Part shown: positions 1-6,238 of the stretch, in pieces
How positions within the stretch are numbered: position 1 is the first letter of the stretch
Layout: the number at the start of each line of letters is the position of its first letter
Assembly: GCA_964567045.1 (NCBI GenBank)
Contig: CAZMLE010000045.1
Location: forward strand, 1 to 34,289
Direction of reading: 5' to 3'
From: JAFNGF01 sp964567045
GTDB lineage: Bacteria; Planctomycetota; Phycisphaerae; Sedimentisphaerales; Anaerobacaceae
Length of the DNA stretch: 34,289 bases
Notes under the pieces: model-generated
What the model was told of the DNA's origin: nothing
The model's database searches: none
What the model saw: the letters and a program-made list of their open reading frames with translations, nothing else
Made by a program: the position numbers and the translations under genes

Positions 1-56
1 ACTGTTACCCATGTCGCCGGTTTATTCTGTAACCCATCTTACCGGTTTGTACCTAA
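1..56. mobile_element. Possible end of an insertion sequence (partial)
   Basis: Two imperfect tandem copies of a unit of about 26 bp are visible, one from about position 4 and one from about position 31. Both carry the pattern GTTACCCAT or GTAACCCAT followed by CCGGTTTRT. Repeated ends of this style are familiar from IS481/IS21-like elements. No transposase lies inside the window, so the rest would be to the left. The assignment rests on resemblance only. Confidence 0.3.
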
Positions 57-77
57 GTGTCAATAAAGAAAAAACGG

Positions 78-105
78 TTGTCTTGGGATAAGCGAAATGT
101 ATAAT
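78..105 (+). promoter_or_regulatory. Sigma-70-type promoter for the lipoprotein pair
   Basis: A TTGTCT box at 78-83 is separated by 16 nt from an exact TATAAT at 100-105. This predicts a start near 112 and a 5' leader of about 40 nt before the ATG at 154. Confidence 0.5.
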
Positions 106-153
106 GACAACTTGGATTCGGTAGAAAAGTGAAAGTTACAGGGAAACCAAATA

Positions 154-1239
154 ATGATGCCACGTACTATTTTCAGTTGCGCTAGCCGCAGTCTGATTTG
201 TGTGCTTGTTGTGACACTGGGCTGCAGTGATTCTGTGCAGGAAGCTGCCCGTAGTAAGGTCGAACCGCAAGAAAAGATGGCTGCCGGTGAGGCGCCTGCC
301 GCCGTAGAAAGTATTCCAGCAGAGGTCAAGCCCAAAGAAAAAGGGCCCACTGTGCAATTGGCACTGAAATTCGCTCCGCAGGACTCGACAACCTACAGAG
401 TGGTAGTAGAGGCTGACAGGAGCGTCGCGTGGGAGGGGCCTTTGCCGGAAAAACCCACCGCTTTCAAAGGCGGCCACACCGGCAATAGAATCGAAATGAC
501 CTTTGCCCAGCGAATACAAAGCGTCGACGATAATGGCAATGCAATTGCCGAGATTAAAATCGGGGCACTGAAATACCTGGCTAAAGTCAGAGACGATGTT
601 GTCTTGGACTTCGATAGCTCGCGAGAGAAGGACAAAGACAACCTGCTGGCGAAACTAATCGGACAAAGTTACACCATAGAAATCTCGCCTGCAGGGCAAG
701 TCCGCAACGTTGTCGATGCAAACCAGGCACGAGCCGCCGTCGAGGGTAGCTCCTCAGATCATAAAACGGCTTCGGCGCTGCTTTCGCCGGCAGCGATTAA
801 GCAGCGGCACACAATTCCAGCCTTGCCGCCTGCCGAAAAAAGCCGATTAAGCCCGGGCGATAATTGGAGCAGCATAACGGCTTTTTCTTTCGATATGATG
901 GGCTCGAAATCATACGAAAAGATTTATACGCTCAAAGAGATCAAAGAGGTAGATAATCGGCAATTGGCTATCGCCGACATGAACGCAGTACCGTCCTCAG
1001 AAATGGCTCAGGAGATCCACCAGGAGCAAGCAATAAACCCTCTTGAAAAAATGTCTGATACCACCGAAACATATACTGGGCAGTTAAGATTAGACTTGAC
1101 CACAGGTAAAGTTGAAAAGTGTCTTGAAAAACTGCATGTGGAATGGGTTATTGTGGACCCCCAGGCGAAGGACGATAAAGAACCGGCTGCTTTGAGGATG
1201 ACGGCAACTCGCTTTTACAGCATCGAGAAAATCAACTGA
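154..1239 (+). CDS. Predicted lipoprotein of unknown function (paralogue of the next gene)
   Basis: I do not recognise the family. The N-terminus is a short basic stretch and a hydrophobic core ending in TLGC, so C24 is a plausible lipidated cysteine and the protein is probably anchored to a membrane and exported. Residues about 30-65 are rich in E, K, P and A, a typical linker. The body (about 70-361) looks like a beta-rich soluble domain. It shares landmarks with the next gene: a GQSYTIEISPAGQV segment and a G-D-N-W segment, matched there by GKTYTLAVGPTGRI and GQTW. The layout resembles planctomycete lipoproteins of the DUF6263 type, but that is a guess. ATG at 154 follows an AGGGAAA sequence; ATG at 157 is an equally possible start. 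Confidence 0.75.
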   Translation: MMPRTIFSCASRSLICVLVVTLGCSDSVQEAARSKVEPQEKMAAGEAPAAVESIPAEVKPKEKGPTVQLALKFAPQDSTTYRVVVEADRSVAWEGPLPEKPTAFKGGHTGNRIEMTFAQRIQSVDDNGNAIAEIKIGALKYLAKVRDDVVLDFDSSREKDKDNLLAKLIGQSYTIEISPAGQVRNVVDANQARAAVEGSSSDHKTASALLSPAAIKQRHTIPALPPAEKSRLSPGDNWSSITAFSFDMMGSKSYEKIYTLKEIKEVDNRQLAIADMNAVPSSEMAQEIHQEQAINPLEKMSDTTETYTGQLRLDLTTGKVEKCLEKLHVEWVIVDPQAKDDKEPAALRMTATRFYSIEKIN

Positions 1240-1247
1240 CCTTATGA

Positions 1248-1266
1248 CCCCCTGCCGTGCAGGGGG
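1248..1266 (+). repeat. Intercistronic hairpin between the two lipoprotein genes
   Basis: A perfect 8-bp GC-rich stem (CCCCCTGC paired with GCAGGGGG) closes a 3-nt CGT loop. No T-run follows, so it is not a classical terminator. It could tune mRNA stability or attenuate transcription between the paralogues. Confidence 0.55.
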
Positions 1267-1290
1267 CTAAATCAATCGAAAGGAACGGAT

Positions 1291-2313
1291 TTGAAATCCA
1301 CGTTGTTATTACTGGCGGTTGTTGGCCTTGCCGCCCTTGCCGGATGCGAGGCGCCTGTCGGGCAGAAAGAGCCACTGGCAGAAGGGAAGAAACCTGTAGG
1401 TGAGGGAAAGGTATTGTTGACGGTGGACTTCCAACAGGGGCAGACCCTGCAATACAAGTTCATCTGTAGCAGAGAGATTGACCTGGACTGGGACCCGACA
1501 AAAACTGCGTCCGGATCGGCAAAGAGTACCGTCAACAAATTTTCCGAGTCGATGGAGATGATTGTTGCCTACACACCTGCCGAAGTGAATCCATACGGAC
1601 TTACGACCATCAAGGCGACCTGCAAAAAGGTTATAGTAACGCGGAGCAAAAGCACGGGCGGAAGGCCGCCAATTAAAGACGCCGTCGAAAGTCTCGCCGG
1701 CAAAACCTACACCCTGGCGGTCGGGCCGACCGGCAGAATCGAGGATTATTCGGAACTGAATAAACTGATCCAGGAAATTGGCAAAGAACCGTTCCGAGAA
1801 GACAGCAAACTCGGCAGAACAAAAGAACCCGATATGATAGGCGATTTTGTCGCCAGTCAATGGTTCTTGTGGGATTCAATTTCCAGCATAGAAAATCCGA
1901 CTGAAGGAGTGTCGGTAGGACAAACCTGGAAGTCCAAGCTGTCAGTACCAACCCCGATGGTGATGCGAAAGGCAAGAGACGTTACCTACCGGCTCAGTGA
2001 AATCCGCCAGAATGGAAAGGGCCGACTCGCGGTCATACAGAGCTCTTATTCACCGGCAGATTCGGTTCCCAGCGGTTGGCCCATACCCTATTCCGGCAAA
2101 TTCCAGGTGACTGGGACGTTCGGCTTCCTTAGCAAATATAAGGTTCTGGATTTGAAAGGTCAGGGCGAAGAACTATTCAATATCGACCAGGGCCGAATTG
2201 AGCAATCCGATCAGCAGTATCAAATGCAGTTGGCAGCTTCTTTGCCAATTCCTATCGGCCCAAGTCCCAGGATTACCATCAAACAGAAACTGACCATGCA
2301 ACTTCTGGAGTGA
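1291..2313 (+). CDS. Predicted lipoprotein of unknown function
   Basis: This 340-residue protein starts at TTG, supported by an AAAGGAA ribosome-binding site about 7 nt upstream. The signal peptide ends in LAGC, placing the lipidated cysteine at C19. A charged linker follows, then a presumably beta-rich exported domain with the same GxTYTLxVGPxGRI and GQTW landmarks as the gene upstream. The two genes are therefore probably a tandem duplication that has diverged strongly. Function is unknown; envelope location is inferred from the lipobox. It ends 7 bp before the HIT-protein gene and may be co-transcribed with it. Confidence 0.75.
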   Translation: MKSTLLLLAVVGLAALAGCEAPVGQKEPLAEGKKPVGEGKVLLTVDFQQGQTLQYKFICSREIDLDWDPTKTASGSAKSTVNKFSESMEMIVAYTPAEVNPYGLTTIKATCKKVIVTRSKSTGGRPPIKDAVESLAGKTYTLAVGPTGRIEDYSELNKLIQEIGKEPFREDSKLGRTKEPDMIGDFVASQWFLWDSISSIENPTEGVSVGQTWKSKLSVPTPMVMRKARDVTYRLSEIRQNGKGRLAVIQSSYSPADSVPSGWPIPYSGKFQVTGTFGFLSKYKVLDLKGQGEELFNIDQGRIEQSDQQYQMQLAASLPIPIGPSPRITIKQKLTMQLLE

Positions 2314-2320
2314 TTGGGCA

Positions 2321-2839
2321 TTGGCACATGAGAATCTATGGGCGCCGTGGCGGATCAAATATATTCAGGGCCTGGGCAAAGGCTCGCCACAGGCGGGCTG
2401 TTTCATCTGCCGAAATCTACAGAACCCTCAGGATGATGACAAAAACCTCGTGTTGTGGCGAACCGATAAAAGTATCGTGATACTGAATCGCTTCCCCTAT
2501 AATAATGGCCACTTGTTGATAGCACCTGCCCGACACATACCTGACCTCGACCAGGCAAGCGGCGAGGAGCTGCTTGAAATGATCTCGCTGGTCAGGGAAT
2601 CCCAAAAGGCACTATCGCTGGCAATAAAACCGCACGGCTTTAATGTTGGGATGAACTTCGGCCGATGTGCCGGAGCTGGACTGCCGGACCACCTGCACAT
2701 CCACGTCGTGCCCAGGTGGGACGGAGACACAAACTTCATGAGCGTATGCGGAGATACCAAGGTTATCAGCCAAAGTCTGGCTGAGCTTCTTGACCTGCTC
2801 AAACAGATAAGCAAAGACCACAACCTTCCCAGTTTATGA
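2321..2839 (+). CDS. HIT family protein (Ap4A phosphorylase/hydrolase-like)
   Basis: HIT proteins are nucleotidyl hydrolases or transferases acting on compounds such as diadenosine tetraphosphate. The catalytic histidine triad is clear in DHLHIHVVPRW, with H124, H126 and H128. The N-terminus reads WAPWRIKYI and is followed by a CxxC pair (C27, C30), an arrangement known in the mycobacterial Ap4A phosphorylase-like branch, where the cysteines help bind zinc. At 172 residues the length is normal. The start is TTG at 2321, with GGAG about 10 nt upstream. The stop overlaps the next gene's ATG in an ATGA arrangement, indicating translational coupling with the dGTPase-like gene. Substrate is not determined. 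Confidence 0.9.
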   Translation: MAHENLWAPWRIKYIQGLGKGSPQAGCFICRNLQNPQDDDKNLVLWRTDKSIVILNRFPYNNGHLLIAPARHIPDLDQASGEELLEMISLVRESQKALSLAIKPHGFNVGMNFGRCAGAGLPDHLHIHVVPRWDGDTNFMSVCGDTKVISQSLAELLDLLKQISKDHNLPSL

Positions 2840-3936
2840 ATATATCAGGTGAGCTTGCCGATTACGCTGTCACTGAAAAGGTCAGCCGGGGCCGACGTTT
2901 CGCAGAGAAACCCCACCCGTACCGCTGCGACTTCGAGCGGGACCGTGACCGGATAATTCACTGCTCGGCGTTTCGCAGGCTCGAAGGCAAGACGCAGGTC
3001 TTCACGCCCGGGCTGGACGATTATTACCGCACGCGACTTACCCACAGTATAGAAGTGGCACAAATAGGCAGAACCATCGCAAAGGCTCTGCGCCTAAATG
3101 AAAGCCTTAGCGAAGCGATATGTCTGGCGCACGACCTAGGGCATCCGCCTTTTGGCCATGCCGGGGAAAAAGCCCTGGACGATTTGATGAGCCAGTTCGG
3201 CGGATTTGAGCACAACCGGCAAACACTGCGAATTGTGGATTTGCTTGAGCATCCGTACCCGGATTTTTTCGGCCTGAATCTGATGTATGAGACCCGGCTT
3301 GGATTAGCCAAGCATAAAGGCCCTTATGATAAGCCACAGGACGAGGCCTTTCCCGAGGCAAACTCTTCACTTGAGGGACAGATAGCCGATATTGCCGACC
3401 GTATCGCAGTGGACTCCCACGACCTTGAAGACGGTCTGCGCGCAGGTCTTATCAGCAGCGAAGGGCTAAAGAATATAGAAATATTCATAGAAGCGCAAAG
3501 GCGAGCCAAAGCCGACGCAATTAAGGACCAGACCATTCGCAGAACCAGAACGGCAAAAGCAATCATCGACACGCTGGTCAGCGACTGCATAGAAACGAGT
3601 AAGCACAGTATAGCCGAGGCTAATATTGCAGCAGTGAGTGATGTCTGTAGCAGAAGCGAGAGTTTGATCGTGCTTTCAGCGCAGGGCGGCTCAAGACTCC
3701 TTGAGTTGGAGAAGTTTCTGCTGGAGAACTTTTATCAGCACGCCTCATTGATACAAACGTCGGGCAAAGTCAAAGATTGGCTCGGGCAGCTTTTCACAAG
3801 CCTCTGCCGGAAGCCGCAGCTTATGCCAGGCTATTTTCAAGGCTTCATAGCGCAGCGCGGCCTGCAGCGGGTAGTATGCGATTACATCGCAGGCATGACC
3901 GATAGGTTCTGTTTGAAGATGCTCGAGGAGATTTAA
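2836..3936 (+). CDS. dgt: dGTP triphosphohydrolase-like HD protein
   Basis: Members of this family cleave dNTPs to deoxynucleoside and triphosphate and so help set cytoplasmic dNTP pools. The HD-domain metal ligands are visible: H in RLTHSIEVAQIGRTI, HD in LAHDLGHPPFGHAGE, and a downstream D in the IADRIAVDSHDLEDGL helix. The N-terminal FRRLEGKTQVF motif is typical of the family. At 366 residues it matches the shorter type-2-like group rather than the E. coli enzyme of about 500 residues, so substrate preference may be broader than dGTP. It is coupled to the HIT gene by a 4-bp overlap; both act on nucleotides. Confidence 0.9.
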   Translation: MNISGELADYAVTEKVSRGRRFAEKPHPYRCDFERDRDRIIHCSAFRRLEGKTQVFTPGLDDYYRTRLTHSIEVAQIGRTIAKALRLNESLSEAICLAHDLGHPPFGHAGEKALDDLMSQFGGFEHNRQTLRIVDLLEHPYPDFFGLNLMYETRLGLAKHKGPYDKPQDEAFPEANSSLEGQIADIADRIAVDSHDLEDGLRAGLISSEGLKNIEIFIEAQRRAKADAIKDQTIRRTRTAKAIIDTLVSDCIETSKHSIAEANIAAVSDVCSRSESLIVLSAQGGSRLLELEKFLLENFYQHASLIQTSGKVKDWLGQLFTSLCRKPQLMPGYFQGFIAQRGLQRVVCDYIAGMTDRFCLKMLEEI

Positions 3937-4109
3937 CCACAGACGCCGTCCTGAGCGCAGACGAAGGATCACACAGATTGCACGGAGAAGGCGGAGAAGA
4001 TCCAAAATCCGAATTGCGAAAATTCAAAACAAGATCTCCTCCGCCGACTCGTCCTACGTAGTGAGTCATGTACGCTGGGCCTTAGCCCAGCGAACTAAGT
4101 TTGATTGGA
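3937..4109. repeat. Convergent intergenic region with dispersed repeats and two hairpins
   Basis: At 3970-3986 is a degenerate copy (ACACAGATTGCACGGA) of the repeat core that bounds the nuclease cassette near 24.5-25.6 kb. A 13-bp inverted repeat with one mismatch (GGCGGAGAAGATC against GATCTCCTCCGCC) spans about 3990-4045. A perfect 8-bp hairpin, CGCTGGGC-CTTA-GCCCAGCG, lies at 4073-4092. Neither strand shows a proper T-run, but the position between convergent genes fits a bidirectional termination role. Confidence 0.5.
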
Positions 4110-4256
4110 TTACTTTCGGATTTTGATTTTTCGTTGCGAAGTTACTTTGCCGTAAAGCTTCTGTGTTTCATAGGTCACTGTTACGGTCAGTTCTTCTTCG
4201 TCGCCTTTTATTTCCAGATCTTCCGGCACACGCCACGTGTACCCACAGGTGCCTGC
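4110..4256 (-). other. In-frame extension after the TGA (possible selenoprotein C-terminus)
   Basis: Reading the minus strand past the TGA at 4259-4257 in the same frame gives 48 sense codons and then TAA (4112-4110). The residues begin AGTCGYTWRVPED and end VTSQRKIKIRK. This looks like genuine beta-rich protein rather than noise: it has an aromatic/Cys cluster, alternating hydrophobics and no further stop. If the TGA is read as selenocysteine, the motif would be U-A-G-T-C, a UxxxC pair. The alternatives are a recent nonsense mutation or a sequencing error. Confidence 0.6.
4225..4243 (-). promoter_or_regulatory. SECIS-like hairpin downstream of the in-frame TGA
   Basis: On the minus strand the transcript can fold as GGUACACG-UGG-CGUGUGCC, an 8-bp stem with one G-U pair. 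The apical loop begins 21 nt after the UGA and has a G in its second position. Known bacterial SECIS elements are stem-loops just after the UGA, with the apical loop about 16-37 nt away and a G near its start. The geometry fits; function is inferred. Confidence 0.5.
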
Positions 4257-5363
4257 TCAGCCAAAGGGCATGATGCCCTCGGCCACGATCTGGCCATCGG
4301 CCCGTGTAATGACTACGTTCGGATCGAGCGACTTGGGCCGCTTGTATTTACGGCCCTCCGAGATTTCTTTTTGGACCTGTACCGACGTATCATTCAGCCC
4401 GCGTATCATGATATCCAGCTTCGGATCGATCAGTACAGCGGCGAACTTGATCTCTTCTCCGCGCGAAAAAGAGGTCTTACTCTTAGGCGGTTGATCAAAC
4501 ACAACCATCGGTTCGTTCGAGAAATCCAACACGTACGGCTTGTCCTTGCGAACCTGCATGCCATAGACAATTTCCTTGCCACTGGACTGGCCCTGTGCAT
4601 TGGTGTGGTAGTTGTTGGAGATTTCGATAGACAAGTTGTCGTAAGTCACATTCATAAGATGAGCTGTATAATCACCAACAGGAATCCTGCATTCAGCCAC
4701 CGGACCGGGCCAGTCTTGCTCGATCGTACCGATGGGTGCCGAGACGTTTCCACGCTGATGTACTGAGCCTTTGAACTCGAGTTTTTCCAACTCGCGGCCG
4801 CCTTTACCGACCTTGATGGTGCCGAGTTGCCCTTTGTATGGCCGGGCAGCGATTTTGGTGCCTTCCTCAATAAGCATGAATTCGAAAAACTTATCGTCGA
4901 TCTTGTGATACGAATGCAAAATTTCTGAACCCCACCAGTAGGGGCCCAATCCCTTCTCGACGTCAAACAGGAAGAATTCACGTTCGGGCCTTTCTCCCAA
5001 AAGAATCTTGAATGGGCGATTGGCGAGGGTGATCTGGCCTTGTTTGACATCTTCCTTTTTTTGCTGCTCCATCCTGCGGACAAATGACGGCAAGCGGTTT
5101 TTCGGAAAATCAAGCTGTGAGATCGTGGTTTTTTCAAGCTCGCAGGTCACCACATCCGGATCCGATAGGAATTCCTTCTCCTTTGCGGCCTGATCTTGAG
5201 AAACGAGTTCCTTCTCCTTTGCAGGCTGATCTTGTGTCGATGTCGGTGGTGCGCTTGGCTCTTCCGGTGGTGGAGTTTCTTTCTTACAGCCGGGCAAGAC
5301 AAATCCGAGTACCAGAATGAGAGACAATAGAATACAACTTGCTTTAAGACATGATGCTTTCAT
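4257..5363 (-). CDS. Predicted lipoprotein, conventional reading (ends at an in-frame TGA)
   Basis: The family is not recognised. The preferred start is ATG at 5363, which gives a compact signal peptide ending in LPGC with lipidated C26; a GTG at 5378 would add five residues. A Pro/Glu/Lys linker follows, with a 12-residue tandem duplication (QDQPAKEKELVS then QDQAAKEKEFLS; DNA copies at 5207-5234 and 5171-5198, period 36 bp). The remainder looks like one or two exported beta-rich domains. The reading stops at MPFG followed by TGA, yet the frame continues as protein for 48 codons to 4110. The full-length product may thus be about 417 residues with selenocysteine. Enzymatic role is unknown. 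Confidence 0.75.
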   Translation of the reverse strand: MKASCLKASCILLSLILVLGFVLPGCKKETPPPEEPSAPPTSTQDQPAKEKELVSQDQAAKEKEFLSDPDVVTCELEKTTISQLDFPKNRLPSFVRRMEQQKKEDVKQGQITLANRPFKILLGERPEREFFLFDVEKGLGPYWWGSEILHSYHKIDDKFFEFMLIEEGTKIAARPYKGQLGTIKVGKGGRELEKLEFKGSVHQRGNVSAPIGTIEQDWPGPVAECRIPVGDYTAHLMNVTYDNLSIEISNNYHTNAQGQSSGKEIVYGMQVRKDKPYVLDFSNEPMVVFDQPPKSKTSFSRGEEIKFAAVLIDPKLDIMIRGLNDTSVQVQKEISEGRKYKRPKSLDPNVVITRADGQIVAEGIMPFG

Positions 5364-5378
5364 GGCGTATTCACTCAC

Positions 5379-5658
5379 TTTCTTTGAAAAAGTGGTCGCT
5401 AACGGTAAATTTACACTATTGGAGCGGGATTTTCAAGAAACTTTTAGCGAATTAGGGGATTAGCGGATTAGAGATTGGGGCATCAGGTCATCAGAGGACC
5501 AGGCGGTGGATGGATTCGACAAGCTCACCACACGTATCAGGTAAGAAGGGTATCAGGAGGATTGAAGCCCGGCCGGGATAAAGTTGCCGTGCAGCACCAA
5601 CAGAATTGGGTTAATAGTCTTTGACTTAAGGCTCGGGGTCAGTTAACCTTCCACAGCT
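5379..5658. other. Divergent intergenic region, low-complexity repeats
   Basis: This 280-bp gap separates the minus-strand lipoprotein from pgpA. It carries short repeats of the gcgaattag/ggattag and atcaggtcatcag kinds that recur at 13.96-14.13 kb and 14.99-15.05 kb. It must hold promoters for both directions, but I see no convincing -35/-10 pair. No ORF in it looks coding. Confidence 0.4.
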
Positions 5659-6138
5659 ATGAAACGCTTAGCAGCGTCGGGTTTTGGCTTGGGGTGGCTG
5701 CCCCTTGCTCCGGGTAGTTGGGGCTCGCTGCTGCCCGCGATTATTTTTGCCATGCTGTTCCATTTCAACGCATCTTCGCCAATGATAATCGTTGTAATGG
5801 CGGCCTTGGCGGCAGCAGGTGCCGTTGTTTGCGTCAAATGTGCCCCTGCCTCGATAGCGGCGACGGGTGATACCGACCCGCCGGAGGTCGTCGCCGATGA
5901 GATTGCGGGGCAGGCAATCACATTTGCCTTGGCAGGTTCATTCGTAAGCGGGCCGGTTTGGTGGGCACCGGCTGTGGGCGGTTTTTTCTTATTCAGGCTC
6001 TTTGATGTAATCAAACCTTCCCCGGCACGCAGGCTTGAAAAACTGCCGCAAGGATGGGGCATTCTCGCCGATGATATAGTTGCGGGCCTATACGCCGGCC
6101 TAAGTTTGGCGATTTGCCTGAAATTGTGGGCAAAGTGA
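5659..6138 (+). CDS. pgpA: Phosphatidylglycerophosphatase A
   Basis: This inner-membrane enzyme removes phosphate from phosphatidylglycerophosphate to give phosphatidylglycerol. The 159-residue length and family blocks fit: GLGWLPLAPGSWGSL at the N-terminus, DPPEVVADEIAGQ in the middle with acidic metal ligands, and FRLFDVIKPSPARRLE then GILADDIVAGLYAG toward the C-terminus. Hydrophobic spans alternate with these motifs, as expected for a small multi-pass protein. ATG at 5659 has no obvious Shine-Dalgarno sequence. It sits some 8.5 kb upstream of cdsA, another phospholipid gene on the same strand, but the two are not adjacent. Confidence 0.92.
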   Translation: MKRLAASGFGLGWLPLAPGSWGSLLPAIIFAMLFHFNASSPMIIVVMAALAAAGAVVCVKCAPASIAATGDTDPPEVVADEIAGQAITFALAGSFVSGPVWWAPAVGGFFLFRLFDVIKPSPARRLEKLPQGWGILADDIVAGLYAGLSLAICLKLWAK

Positions 6139-6238
6139 ATGCAAAAATCAAAAGTTAAAAATCAAAATTGTGGAGTTGCCGCATGGCGGCAACGACACCC
6201 TTAATTTTGCACTTTGCATTTTGGTTTATTAACTCTCG
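6139..6238. repeat. Hairpin-centred intergenic repeat (MITE-like)
   Basis: A-rich words (atgcaaaaatc, aaaatcaaaatt) on the left are mirrored by aattttgcac and tttgcatttt on the right. Between them is a perfect 8-bp hairpin, GTTGCCGC-ATG-GCGGCAAC (6175-6193). Overall this is an imperfect palindrome of about 90 bp filling the gap between two genes. No coding potential is seen. It resembles the small non-autonomous palindromic repeats common in planctomycete-type genomes. Confidence 0.55.

Noticed and set aside
1248..1266. Rho-independent terminator after the first lipoprotein
   Set aside because: The 8-bp stem is perfect but no T-run follows, and the next gene starts 25 bp later on the same strand.
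4101..4766. A 221-codon plus-strand open frame
   Set aside because: It is antisense to the lipoprotein and to its post-TGA extension; the minus strand has the signal peptide and protein-like composition.
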